Shown: positions 47,949 to 58,699, counted from the stretch's first letter. The stretch: DNA of 64,000 bases from Budorcas taxicolor (GCF_023091745.1 NC_068913.1:30944501-31008500); one strand, 5' to 3'. Notes: a model not told the origin generated them from the letters alone. Numbers and translations are program-made.

Positions 47949-49500
47949 TTTATTTAATTTACTTTTTAATTGAAATATAGTTTACTTATAATGTTGTGTT
48001 AGTTTCAGGCAGGATGTACAGCAAAGTGATTCAGATACACACACACACACACACACATACATATTGCTTTTCAGATTCTTTTCCCTTACAGGTTATTACA
48101 TAGTATTGAGTAAAGTTTCCTGTGTTATACAGTAGGTCCTTTTTGGCTATCTGTTTTATATAGTAGTGTGTATATCTTAATCCCAAACTCCTAATTTATA
48201 CCTCCCTTTACTTTCCCCTTTGGTAACCATAAATCTGCTTTCTATGTCTATAGGTCCATTTCTGCTTTGTAAATAAGTTCATTTGTATCACTTCCTTGTT
48301 TTAGATTCTACATATAATCAATATCATATAATATCTGTCTTTGTCTGGCTTGCTTCACTTCGTATGATAATCTCTAAGACAAATGGCATTATTTCATTCT
48401 TTTTTTATGACTGAGTAATATACCACTGTGTACATATACCATATCTTCTTTATCCACTTATCTGTCAATGGATATTTAGGTGGTTTGTCTTTGCTACCAT
48501 AAACAGTGCTGCTATGAACACTGGGGTGCCTGTATCTTTTTGAATTATAGTTTGCTCCAGGTATATGCACAGGAGTGGGACTACAGGATCATATGTTAGC
48601 TCTATTTTTAGTTTTTTTATGGAATTTCCATACTATCCTCTATAGTGGCTGCACCAGTTCACATTCTACCAACAGTACAGAAGGTTCCTTTTGTCCACAC
48701 CCTCTCCAGCATTTATTATTTGTAGATTTTTTTATGATTCTGATCGATGGGGGGTGATACCTTATTGTAGTTTTGTTTCTGTTTCTCTTCTCTACTAATT
48801 AGCGATATTGAGAATCTTTTCATGTGCCTTTGGTCATCTGTATGTCTTTTTTGGAGAAATGACTTTTAAAATCTTCTGTGCATTTTTTGATTGGCTTTTT
48901 TTTTTTTTCTGTTGAGCTGCATGAGCTATTTGTATATTTTGGAGACTAATCCTTTGTGGTTGGATCATTTAAAAATATTTTCTCCTATTCTGCAGGCAGT
49001 CTTCTCATTTTATTTATGGTTTCCTCTGCTGTGCAAAAGCTTTTAAAAGTTTAATTAGGTCTCATTTATTTACTTTTGTTTTTATTTCCATTACACTAGG
49101 AGATGGATCCAAAAAGATTCTCTGTGTTTTATATCAGATTGTTCTGCCTATGTTTTCCTCTAAGAGTTTTATAGTATCTAGTCTTACATTCATGTCTTTA
49201 ATCCATTTTGCATTTATTTTTGTATATGGTGTTAGGGAGTATGCTACTTTCACTATTTTACACATAGTAGTCTATTTTACCCAGCACAAGTCATTGAAGA
49301 GACTGTCTTTTCTCCATTGTATATTCTTGCATCCTTTGTCACAGATTAATTGATCAAAGGTATGTGAGTTTATTTGGGGGCTTTCTATTCTGTTCCATTG
49401 ATCAATATGTCTATTTTTGTGCCAGTACCATACTGTTTTGATGACTGTAGTTTTATAGAATAGTATGAAGTCAGGAAGCCTGATTCCTCCAGTTCCATTT
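47949..49500 (-). mobile_element. Old L1, 3' end part (antisense)
   Basis: The minus strand holds an artiodactyl L1 3' region, starting (antisense) with 'tttaattgaaatatagttta'. A (CA)n tract lies at 48039-48056. The C-terminal part of ORF2 follows, up to NGTGGIRLPDF at about 49500. It is clearly more diverged than the L1s at 37.5 and 55 kb. At about 49500 the orientation flips and sense ORF2 begins. The most economical reading is one twin-primed L1 whose inverted part continues at 49501-49776 and 61309-62985. Confidence 0.82.
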
Positions 49501-49776
49501 TCCATGCAAATGGAAGTCAAAAGATAGCTGGAGTAGCAATACTTATATCAGGCAAAATAGACTTTAAAATGTAGTCTGTTATAAGAGACAAAGAAGGACA
49601 TGACATCATGATCAAGGGATCAATCCAAGAGGAAGATATATTTAACAACAATAACATAATTATAAATATATACACACCCAACATAGGAGCACCTCAATAT
49701 ATAAGACAAATACTAACACCATAAAATGGGAAATCAACAGTAACACAATCACAGTGGGAAACTTTAATATAGCACT
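49501..49776 (+). mobile_element. Old L1, inverted part before the ERV (sense)
   Basis: The + strand translates with breaks to the ORF2 endonuclease region, with words such as QMEVKR, IYTHPT and NHSGKL. The same L1 reading resumes after the ERV at 61309 with a stretch that normally follows directly. This shows the ERV inserted here. Confidence 0.82.
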
Positions 49777-50050
49777 TGTCAGGAAGCATTTAACAGGAGG
49801 CTTCCTGTGTGCTGTTTTGGATCTGTCAGGAATCCTCTGATCCTTATTAGTTCCTGAATATTCAGGAATTAAGAGGAGAGGCAAGCCTCTCATGGGGCTG
49901 AGGAATTCAGGCATTTCCTTCCTAAGTTTTTCAATTTGGTGATAAGTACCCTCTTCCTTCTTATGAACCATACGGTAAAAGTGATTGTTTACAACTCTCT
50001 CTCTCTTTAATATGGATCGCCTATGTTTTTTAAGTCTGGAATTTTAATCT
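49777..50050 (+). mobile_element. 5' LTR of the ERV, truncated
   Basis: It starts TGTCAGGAAGC exactly like the 3' LTR and matches it for about 270 bp with roughly a dozen substitutions. It has about 25 bp (near 49884-49907) that the 3' LTR lacks. Similarity stops after 'ggaattttaatct'. The next bases repeat 'ggaatttt' and lead into gag-pro sequence, so a deletion with short matching ends removed the remaining LTR, the primer-binding site and most of gag. Confidence 0.92.
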
Positions 50051-50099
50051 GGAATTTTCCCTCTTTTCCCTCAAACCCTCAACATCCGGCAGTGCTGCC

Positions 50100-50462
50100 G
50101 TCAATATACCAGCCCTAAATGACTTTCTCCTCTACCCCCAGGCAGTCCCCTCTAGAATACCTACCGGATATTTTGGACCTCTGCCCCCACAAACCTTCGG
50201 TCTTTTACTTGGCCAATCCAGTTTGACTTCTAAAGGACTTACTGTTCACCCTGGAGTAATTGATTCAGATTATAAAGGAAAAATTCAAATTATGATGTCA
50301 TCTCAGATTTTATGGCAATTCAAAAAGGGGGATAAAATCGCTCAATTATTCCTTTTACCTTATATTTCTATTAACTCCTCTAATGATGTACAGATGGGTG
50401 GATTCAGTAGTACAGATCAAAAACAGTCCTTTTGGACATCATTAGTATCTGAATTCACCTGA
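50100..50462 (+). pseudogene. ERV pro: dUTPase domain remnant
   Basis: The + strand reads through TGYFGPLPPQTFGLLLG and the dUTPase motif region GLTVHPGVIDSDYKG, then ends near the glycine-rich last motif (GGFSST). Betaretroviruses carry such a trimeric-type dUTPase domain fused upstream of protease. A stop at 50460-50462 separates it from the protease remnant. The N-terminal part is lost with gag. Confidence 0.88.
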
Positions 50463-50850
50463 CCAACTATAAATATCAAAATTAATGGTAAAAGATTTTC
50501 TGGTCTCCTTGACACTGGATCTGATATTACTATTATTTCCAAATATTTATGGCCCAAATCCTGGCCTATATAAAAAATTTCTTGCCAAATTGCAAAAATT
50601 TCTCAAACCAAAGTACAAGAGGTTTATCAGAGTACTCAAATTTATCCATGTGAGAGACCAAAAGGCCAACTTGCAACATTAAAACCTTATGTGATAGATG
50701 CACCCGTTAATCTAATAGGAAGGGACTTATACAATGGCAAACTCAGATATACATTCCACATTTTTCCTAGAGGCCACTGCTCATTTAACAAACAATCAAT
50801 TATTAAAATAACTTGGAAGAATGATGAGCCTTTTTGGAAAGAACAGTGAC
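50463..50850 (+). pseudogene. ERV protease remnant
   Basis: The aspartic protease active-site motif DTGSD is encoded at 50511-50525, preceded by a FSGLL-like stretch. The region near 50700-50740 encodes the NLIGRDL motif of the retroviral protease C-terminal part. Stops and a shift break the reading between them. The BovB insertion follows within 30 bp. Confidence 0.85.
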
Positions 50851-50879
50851 CCCTCACGAAAGAGAAATTACAGGCGGCT

Positions 50880-51550
50880 ATTCAGAAAACTAAGATCATG
50901 GCACCTGGTCCCATCACTTCGTGGGAAATAGATGGGGAAACAGTGGAAACAGTGACAGACTTTATTTTTTTGGGCTCCAAATTCACTGCAGATGGTTTCT
51001 GAAGCCATGAAATTAAAAGACACTTACTCTTTGGAAGGAAAGTTATGACCAACCTAGATAGTATATTCAAAAGCAGAGATATTACTTTGCCAACAAAGGT
51101 CTGTCTAGTCAAGGCTATGGTTTTTCCAGTGGTCATGTATGGATGGGAGAGTTGGACTGTGAAGAAAGCTGAGCACCAAAGAATTGATGCGTTTGAACTG
51201 TGGTGCTAGAGAAGACTCTTGAGAGTCTGCAAGGAGATCCAACCAGTCCATCCTAAAGGAGATCTGTCCTGGGTGTTCACTGGAAGGACTGATGCTGAGG
51301 CTGAAACTCCAATACTTTGGTCACCTCATGTGAAGAGCTGACTCATTGGAAAAGACCCTGATGCTAGGAGGGATTGGGGGCAGGAGGAGAAGGGGACAAC
51401 AGAGGATGAGATGGCTGGATGGCATCACCAACTCGATGGACGTGAGTCTGGATGAACTCTGGGAGTTGGTGATGGACAGGGAGGCCTGGCGTGCTGTGAT
51501 TCATGGGGACGCAGAGAGTCGGACACGACTGAGAGACTGAATTGAACTGA
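50880..51550 (+). mobile_element. BovB 3' tail inserted in ERV pol, sense
   Basis: From 'attcagaaaactaagatcat' the sequence runs through the BovB C-terminal coding region to the terminal 'gagactgaattgaactgaa'. The last open stretch (51346-51540) reads GGIGGRRRRGQQRMRWLDGI. ERV pol resumes right after. The exact TSD is unclear because the BovB tail and the pol sequence both offer 'ctgaa'. Confidence 0.92.
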
Positions 51551-52245
51551 AGGAACTTATAGATACACAACTAGAATTAAACCATATTGAGGAATCTTGT
51601 TCTCCTAGGGACGCTCCTATTTTTGTTATAAAAAAGAAATCTAACAAATAGCATCTCCTAACAGACCTTAGAAAAGTTAATGCATCTATGAAACCTATGG
51701 GCACATTACACCCAGGAATCCCATCACCTAACACTATTCCTCAAAATTGGCATATTATTATTATTCATTTACAAGATTGCTTTTTTAATATACCTTTACA
51801 CCTTTTAGACAGAGAGATTCGCTTTCTCTCTCCCCTATCCTAATCATATTGGACCTCATAAACGGTACCAGTAGCCTGTACTGCCACAAGAGATGATGAA
51901 TTCTCCCACCATGTGTCAGTACTACATAGTCAAAGCCCTTGAGCCTGTGAGAAAACAATTTCCTAACTTTCTTGTTATTCATTATATGGATGATAAATTG
52001 TTTTTGGCTCCATCTATCTTAGAAACTCAACACATTTGATACAGCTCAACTATGCTTTAAAAACTCTGGATTAATTATTGCCCGTGAAGAAATTCAAACC
52101 TCTACACCTTACCATTACTTGGGGTTTATTGTTAATAGACAACATATTACTCCCCAACTAACTCAGATCCATACTGATAAATTATCAACCTTAAATGATT
52201 TTCAAAAGCTCTTAGGTGATATAAATTGGATTAGACCTTCTTTGC
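51551..52245 (+). pseudogene. ERV pol: reverse transcriptase remnant
   Basis: Frames broken by stops encode the retroviral RT. The early 'TDLRKVNA' region is near 51660-51685, the 'QDCFFNIPL' region (motif A, D present) near 51772-51797, and the catalytic box YMDD at 51983-51994. YMDD marks an orthoretroviral RT, unlike the FADD/YADD boxes of the LINEs here. The domain is cut by a Bov-A2 at 52246. Confidence 0.88.
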
Positions 52246-52508
52246 TGCTGCTAAGTCGCTTCAGTCGTGTCCAACTCTGTGCGACCCCATAGACAGCAGC
52301 CCACCAGGCTCCCCTGTCCCTGGCATTCTCCAGGCAAGAACACGAGTGGGTTGCCATTTCCTTCTCCAATGCATGAAAGTGAAAAGTGAAAGTGAAGTCG
52401 CTCAGTCATGTCAGACTCTTAGCCACCCCATGGACTGCGGCCCACCAGGCTCCTCCGTCCATGGGATTTTCCAGGCAAGAATGCTGGAGTGGGGTGCCAT
52501 TGCCTTCT
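52246..52508 (+). mobile_element. Bov-A2 SINE inside ERV pol
   Basis: Two Bov-A monomers joined by 'gaaagtgaaaagtgaaagtg', beginning with a short CTG run. The ERV reading continues on the far side ('gcattgctaattatcaactg'). The left flank ends ccttctttg (52237-52245) and the right side reads ccttctgg (52503-52510), part of which may be the TSD. Confidence 0.92.
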
Positions 52509-53440
52509 GGCATTGCTAATTATCAACTGAATAACCTATTTAATACTTTAAATGGAGATCCTAATTTAAATAGCCCTCGTTCACTTTCTCAAGAGGCATG
52601 GGAGGAACTCTATTTGGTGCAAAATAAATTACAAAAACATTTCTAACTCACATCAAACTAGACTTACCTCTAGAACTGTTACCTGTAGAAACTTCCCCCT
52701 CCTCATTCTTCCACAGGACGTCTTGCCCAACAAGAACACACAGCAGAATGGATCTATACCCATTTTAGGGGAATAAAGTCACTTACATCCCACCTTGATT
52801 TAATTGCTCTAATCATTATCAATGGAAGAAATAGGACTAAAACTCTAATTGGCTCCAATCCTCATAAAATTGTAATACCTATCAATAAATCTCAATTTGA
52901 GAATGCATTACAAACTTCTACCAATTTCCAAATAGCTTTTCTGGAATATTTTGGAGAAATTTCATTTCATTATCCTTCTGGTAAGCTGTGGAATTTCTTC
53001 AAAAATACTGAATGTATTATTTCTCACATTATCAGCTCACAGCCTATACCAGAGGCCGAGGTTTTTTACATAGATGGGACTAAAAATGCCAAAGCAATGT
53101 CATTCTGGTCTCCTAAGGAATATAAAGTCTTTTATACAAAATTTCATTCTGCTCAACAAAATGAATTATATGCTCTTATTCAAGTTATTTACCTACATCC
53201 TTACCCCATTAATACAGTCTCTGACTCTATATATTCTGTTTTTGTATTAAAAATATAGAAACCCCCACCATAAACTCCAGTCAACCTATTATTCAACAAC
53301 TCTTTTTCGAACTACAATCTGTTGTTAGAAACCGAAATTTTCCCATTTATATTACACATATTCCAGCACATTCTTGTCTTCTGGGCCCCATGACTTATGC
53401 TAATGAGCAAGCTGATAAACTAGTTTCTTTTGCTACTCCG
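52509..53440 (+). pseudogene. ERV pol: RT connection and RNase H remnant
   Basis: After the SINE an open stretch reads NYQLNNLFNTLNGDPN to NKLQKHF. RNase H motifs follow in other frames: FYIDGTKNA near 53066-53092 (first Asp), SAQQNELYAL near 53146-53175 (catalytic Glu) and HIPAHS near 53356-53375. Several stops and shifts make it non-functional. Confidence 0.85.
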
Positions 53441-53667
53441 GAGGAACACCAGGCTCTGTTGCATAATAATGCTGGCTCTCTACACCAGCTATGGAAAATC
53501 CCATATCACCAAGCTAAAAAAATTAGTAATTGCTCTACTTGTAGACCCCTACATTTTTGACCCATCACACAAGGTATTAATGCTCACGGTGTGCAACCTA
53601 ATGAACTATAGCAAATGGATGTAACTCATTGCCCTGAACTCTCTCCATCTTCTTTCTTGCATGTCTG
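53441..53667 (+). pseudogene. ERV pol: integrase zinc-binding domain remnant
   Basis: The HHCC zinc site is visible: His codons at 53447-53449 and 53462-53464, Cys codons at 53531-53533 and 53540-53542. At least two in-frame stops follow. The integrase is interrupted at 53667 by the BovB/L1 nest and resumes at about 58700. Confidence 0.85.
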
Positions 53668-54017
53668 TTCAGTTCAGTTCAGTCGCTCAGTCATATCCGA
53701 CTCTTTGCAACCCCATGAATCGCAGCACGCCAGGCCTCCCTGTCCATCACCATCTCCCAGAGTTCACTCAGACTCATGTCTATCGAGTCCATGATGCCAT
53801 CCAGCCATCTCATCCTCTGTCGTCCCCTTCTCCTCCTGCCCCCAATCTCTCCCAGCATCAGAGTCTTTTCCAATGAGTCAACTCTTCACGTAAGGTGGCC
53901 AAAGTACTGGAGCTTCAGCTTTAGCATTATTCCTTCCAAAGAAATCCCAGGGCTGATCTCCTTCAGAATGGACTGGTTAGATTTCCTTGCAGTCCAAGGG
54001 ACTCTCAAGAGTCTTCT

Positions 54018-54429
54018 CTAGCACCACAGTTCAAAAGCATCAATTCTTCGGCGCTCAGCCTTCTTCATAGTCCAAGTCTCACATCCATACATGACTACTG
54101 GAAAAACCATAGCCTTGACTAGACGGACCTTAGTCGGCAAAGTAATGTCTCTGCTTTTGAATATACTATCTAGGTTGGTCATAACTTTCCTTCCAAGGAG
54201 TAAGTGTCTTTTAATTTCATGGCTGCAGTCACCATCTGCAGTGATTTTGGAGCCCCCCCAAAGTAAAGTCTGCCAATGTTTCCACTGTTTCCCCATCTAT
54301 TTCCCATGAAGTGATGGGACCAGATGCCATGATCTTTGTTTCCTGAATGTTGAGCTTTAAGCCAACCTTTTCACTCTCCTCTTTCACTTTCATCAAGAGG
54401 CTTTTAAGCTTCTCTTCATTTTCTGCCAT
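54018..54429 (-). pseudogene. BovB ORF fragments after the RT box
   Basis: Two overlapping minus-strand frames (54229-54429 and 54018-54296) carry KSLLMKVKEESEKVGLKLNI and then ITADGDCSHEIKRHLLLG to ESWT-like CETWTMKKAERRRIDAFELW. A frameshift near 54260 (run of C) separates them. Confidence 0.85.
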
Positions 54430-54457
54430 AAGGGTGGTGTCATCTGCATATCTGAGG

Positions 54458-55258
54458 TTATGGATATTTCTCCTGGCAATCTTGATTCCAGCTTGTTTCC
54501 TCTAGTCCAGTGTTTCTCATGATGTACTCTGCAGATAAGTTAAATAAGCAGGGTGACAATATACAGCCTTGATGTACTCCTTTTCCTATTTGGAACCAAT
54601 CCGTTGTTCCATGTCCAGTTCTAACTGTTGCTTCCTGATCTGCATACAGATTTCTCAAGAGGCAGGTTAGGTGGTCTGGTATTCCCATCTCTCTCAGAAT
54701 TTTCCACAGTTTATTGTGATCCACACAGTCAAAGGCTTTGACATAGTCAATAAATCGGAAATAGATGTTTTTCTGGAACTCTCTTGCTTTTTCAATGATC
54801 CAGCAGATGTTGGCAATTTGATCTCTGGTTCCTCTGCCTTTCCTAAAACCAGCTTGAACATCAGGGAGTTCATGGTTCACATATTGCTGAAGCCTGGCTT
54901 GGAGAATTTTGAGCATTACTTTACTAGCATGTGACATGAGGGCAATTGTGTGGTAGTTTGAGCATTCTTTGGCATTGCCTTTCTTTGGAATTGGAATGAA
55001 AACTGACCTTTTCCAGTCCGTTGGCCACTGCTGAGTTTTCCAAAATTGCTGGCATATTGAGTGCAGCACTTTCACAGCATCATCTTTCAGGATTTGAAAC
55101 AGCTCAACTGGAATTCCATCACCTCCACTAGCTTTGTTTGTAGTGATGCTTTCTAAGGCCCACTTGACTTCACATTCCAAGATGTCTGGCTCTAGATTAG
55201 TGATCACATCAACATGATTATCTGGGTCGTGAAGATCTTTTTTGTACAGTTCTTCCAT
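54458..55258 (-). pseudogene. BovB RT domain, 266-residue open fragment
   Basis: The longest BovB reading in the window. In order it contains LEPDILECEVKWALESITT, IPKKGNAKECSNYHTIALM (finger region), FRKGRGTRDQIANICWIIE, RT motif A IYFRFIDYVKAFDCVDHNKL with its Asp, and QGCILSPCLFNL. A shift just before the YADD region ends the frame. No in-frame stop interrupts it, but it is an internal piece without a natural start. Confidence 0.9.
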
Positions 55259-55663
55259 GTATTCTTGCCACCTCTTCTTAATATCTTTTTTTTTATTTTT
55301 ACTTTATTTTACTTTACAATACTGTATTGGTTTTGCCATACATTGACATGAATCCACCACGGGTGTACATGCGTTCCCAAACATGAACCCCCCTCCCACC
55401 TCCCTCCCCATAACATCTTTCTGGGTCATCCCTGTGCACCAGCCCCAAGCATGCTGTATCCTGCGTCAGACATAGACTGGTGATTCTATTCTTACATGAT
55501 AGAATACATGTTTCAATGCTATTCTCCCAAATCATCCCACCCTCTCCCTCTCCCTCTGAGTCCAAAAGTCCATTATACACATCTGTGTCTTTTTTCCTGT
55601 CTTGCATACAGGGTCATCATTGCCATCTTTCTAAATTCCATATATATGTGTTAGTATACTGTA

Positions 55664-56194
55664 TTAGTGTTTTTCTTTCTGGCTTACTTCACTCTGTATA
55701 ATCGGCTCCAGTTTCATCCATCTCATCAGAACTGATTCAAATGAATTCTTTTTAATGGCTGAGTAATACTCCATTGTGTATATGTACCACTGCTTTCTTA
55801 TCCATTCATCTGCTGATGGACATCTAGGTTGTTTCCATGTCCTGGCTATTATAAACAGTGCTGCGATGAACATTGGGGTACATGTGTCTCTTTCAATTCT
55901 GGTTTCCTCAGTGTGTATGCCCAGCAGTGGGATTGCTGGGTCATAAGGTAGTTCTATTTGCAATTTTTTAAGGAATCTCCACACTGTTCTCCATAGCGGC
56001 TGTACTAGTTTGCATTCCCACCAACAGTGTAGGAGGGTTCCCTTTTCTCCACACCCTCTCCAGCATTTATTGCTTGCAGATTTTTGGATCACAGACATTC
56101 TGACTGGTGTGAAGTGGTACCTTATTGTGGTTTTGATTTGCATTTCTCTGATAATGAGTGATGTTGAGCATCTTTTCATGTGTTTGTTAGCCAT
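55664..56194 (-). pseudogene. L1 ORF2 C-terminal fragment
   Basis: A 176-residue minus-strand frame covers the end of ORF2. It has MANKHMKRCSTSLIIREMQI, the cysteine-rich CWRGCGEKGTLLHCWWEC and SEVSQKEKH near the end. It differs from the corresponding frame at 40317-41054 at several residues, for example MSVIQKS here against MAAIQKS there. Confidence 0.9.
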
Positions 56195-56254
56195 CCATAT
56201 GTCTTCTTTGGAGAAATGTCTATTTAGTTCGTTGGCCCATTAAATAAAAGCGAT

Positions 56255-57037
56255 ATGATTATCTCAATAGATGCAGAGAAGGTCTTTGACAAAATTCAAC
56301 ATCCATTTATGATAAAAACTCTCCAGAAAGCAGGAATAGATGGAACATACCTCAACATAATAAAAGCTATATATGACAAACCCACAGCAAACATTATCCT
56401 CAATGGTGAAAAATTGAAAGCATTTCCCCTAAAGTCAGGAACAAGACAAGGGTGCCCACTTTCACCGCTACTATTCAACATAGTTCTGGAAGTTTTGGCC
56501 ACAGCAATCAGAGCAGAAAAAGAAATAAAAGGAATCCAAATTGGAAAAGAAGAAGTAAAGCTTTCACTGTTCACAGATGACATGATCCTCTACATAGAAA
56601 ACCCTAAAGACTCCACCAGAAAATTACTAGAGCTAATCAATGAATATAGTAAAGTTGCAGGACATAAAATCAACACACAGAAATCCCTTGCATTCCTATA
56701 CACTAATAATGAGAAAGTAGAAAAAGAAATTAAGGAAACAATTCCATTCACCATTGCAACGAAAAGAATAAAATACTTAGGAATATATCTACCTAAAGAA
56801 ACTAAAGACCTATATATAGAAAACTATAAAACACTGATGAAAGAAATCAAAGAGGACACTAACAGATGGAGAAATATACCATGTTCATGGATTGGAAGAA
56901 TCAATATAGTGAAAATGAGTATACTACCCAAAGCAATTTACAAATTCAGTGCAATCCCTATCAAGCTACCAGCCATATTTTTCACAGAACTAGAACAAAT
57001 AATTTCAAGATTTGTATGGAAATGCAAAAAACCTTGA
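56255..57037 (+). pseudogene. L1 ORF2 RT fragment of the second young L1
   Basis: 260 residues from IISIDAEKVFD to FVWKCKKP, ending at the same TGA as the copy at 39796. It shares the FTDD box. Compared with the first copy I see two residue changes (IIS for ILS, and YLNII for YLNVI). Confidence 0.9.
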
Positions 57038-57052
57038 AGAGCCAAAGCAATC

Positions 57053-57698
57053 TTGAGAAAGAAGAATGGAACTGGAGGAATCAACTTGCCTGACTTCAGG
57101 CTCTACTACAAAGCCACAGTCATCAAGACAGTACGGTACTGGGACAAAGACAGACATATAGATCAATGGAACAAAATAGAAAGCCCAGAGATAAATCCAC
57201 ACACATATGGACACCTTATCTTTGACAAAGGAGGCAAGAATATACAATGGAGTAAAGACAATCTCTTTAACAAGTGGTGCTGGGAAAACTGGTCAACCAC
57301 TTGTAAAAGAATGAAACTAGATCACTTTCTAACACCGCACACGAAAATAAACTCAAAATGGATTAAAGATCTAAATGTAAGACCAGAAACTATAAAACTC
57401 CTAGAGGAGAACATAGGCAAAACACTCTCTGACATAAAATCACAGCAGGATCCTCTATGATCCACCTCCCAGAATTCTGGAAATAAAAGCAAAAATAAAC
57501 AAATGGGATCTAATTAAAATTAAAAGCTTCTGCACAACAAAGGAAACTATAAGCAAGGTGAAAAGACAGCCTTCCGAATGGGAGAAAATAATAGCAAATG
57601 AAGCAACTGACAAACAACTAATCTCAAAAATATACAAGCAACTTATGCAGCTCAATTCCAGAAAAATAAATGACCCAATCAAAAAATGGGCCAAAGAA
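57053..57698 (+). pseudogene. L1 ORF2 post-RT fragment of the second young L1
   Basis: The frame 57053-57460 (NGTGGINLPDFRLYYKA to SDIKSQQDPL) is identical in protein to 39812-40219 and carries the same extra-A frameshift. The reading then continues in another frame to KKWAKEL, where the L1 ends at the inversion junction. Confidence 0.88.
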
Positions 57699-57709
57699 CT
57701 TAATATCTT

Positions 57710-58690
57710 CTGCTTCTGTTAGGTCCATACAATTTCTGTCCTTTATCGAGCCCATCTTTGCATGAAATGTTCCCTTGGTATCTCTCATTTTCTTGAAGAG
57801 ATCTCTAGTCTTTCCCGTTCTCTTCTTTTCCTCTATTTCTTTGCATTGATCGCTGAAGAAGGCTTTCTTATCTCTTCTTGCTATTCTTTGGAACTCTGCA
57901 TTCAGATGCTTATATCTTTCCTTTTCTCCCTTGCTTTTCACTTCTCTTCTTTTCGCAGCTATTTGTAAGGCCTCCCCAGACAGCCATTTTGCTTTTTTGC
58001 ATTTCTTTTCCATGGGGATGGTCTTGATCCCTGTCTCCTGTACAATGTCATGAACCTCATTCCATAGTTCATCAGGCCCTCTATCTATCAGATCTAGGCC
58101 CTTAAATCTATTTGTCACTTCCCTGTATAATCATAAGGGATTTGATTGAGGTCATACCTGAATGGTCTAGAAGTTTTCCCTACTTTCTTCAATTTGAGTC
58201 TGAATTTGGTAATAAGGAGTTCATGATCTGAGCCACAGTCAGCTCCTGGTCTTGTTTTTGTTGACCGTATAGAGCTTCTCCATCTTTGGCTGCAAAGAAT
58301 ATAATCAATCTGATTTCGGTGTTGACCATCTGGTGATGTCCATGTGTAGAGTCTTCTCTTGTGTTGTTGGAAGAGGGTGTTTGCTATGACCAGTGCAAAA
58401 CTCTATTAGTCTTTGCCCTGCTTCATTCCGCATTCCAAGGCCAAATTTGCCTGTTACTCGAGGTGTTTCTTGACTTCCTAGTTTTGCATTCCAGTCCCCT
58501 ATAATGAAAAGGACATCTTTTTTTGGGTGTTAGTTCTAAAAGGTCTTGTAGGTCTTCATAAAACTGTCCAACTTCAGCTTATTCAGCGTTACTGGTTGGG
58601 GCATAGACTTGGATAACTGTGATACTGAATGGTTTGCCTTGGAGACAAACAGAGATCATTCTGTCATTTTTGAGATTGCATCCAAGTACT
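57710..58690 (-). pseudogene. BovB endonuclease/linker fragments
   Basis: A minus-strand frame from 58118 reads TNRFKGLDLIDRGPDELWNE, KKCKKAKWLSGEALQIAAKR and GKTRDLFKKMRDTKGTFHAK, then crosses into L1 sequence below 57710. A second frame (58770-58579) carries the endonuclease words NAVLGCNLKNDRMISV and FSITVIQVYAPTSNAE. The segment between them is frameshifted. The N-terminal endonuclease is missing. Confidence 0.85.
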
Positions 58691-58699
58691 GCATTGTCT

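Larger units (their letters stand above)
55288..57698 (-). mobile_element. Young L1 with 5' inversion inside BovB, 11-bp TSD
   Basis: From 55288 to about 56241 the L1 is antisense: A-rich tail (T run at 55287-55292 and beyond), 3' UTR and ORF2 C-terminus back to WANELNRHF. At about 56241 it flips and reads sense from IISIDAEKVFD through RT to KKWAKEL at 57698. The outer end of the inverted part (KKWAKEL) is the sequence where the other part starts (WANEL), so the inversion lost almost nothing. The TSD cttaatatctt lies at 55277-55287 and 57699-57709. It is a textbook twin-priming product. Its 1.46 kb sense part is nearly identical to 39001-40459. Confidence 0.95.
53668..58690 (-). mobile_element. 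BovB LINE in ERV integrase, antisense, split by a young L1
   Basis: The BovB 3' end (ttcag repeat) is at 53668. It runs on the minus strand through the C-terminal region and RT to 55276, is cut by an L1, and resumes at 57710 through the region upstream of RT to the endonuclease, ending near 58690. Net BovB length is about 2.6 kb, 5'-truncated in the endonuclease. The flanks gcatgtctg (53659-53667) and gcattgtctg (58691-58700) are the TSD with one inserted base. ERV integrase reads up to the first and continues from the second. Confidence 0.94.

Noticed and set aside
38477..57700. Segmental duplication as the source of the 1.46-kb repeat
   Set aside because: The similarity stops exactly at L1 borders or inversion junctions, and the flanks (intergenic DNA on one side, BovB on the other) are unrelated. 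An ordinary segmental duplication would carry flanking DNA.
55277..57709. Two independent L1 insertions, head to head, in the BovB
   Set aside because: Only one TSD pair surrounds both parts, and the parts meet at the same ORF2 position. One twin-primed insertion is simpler.
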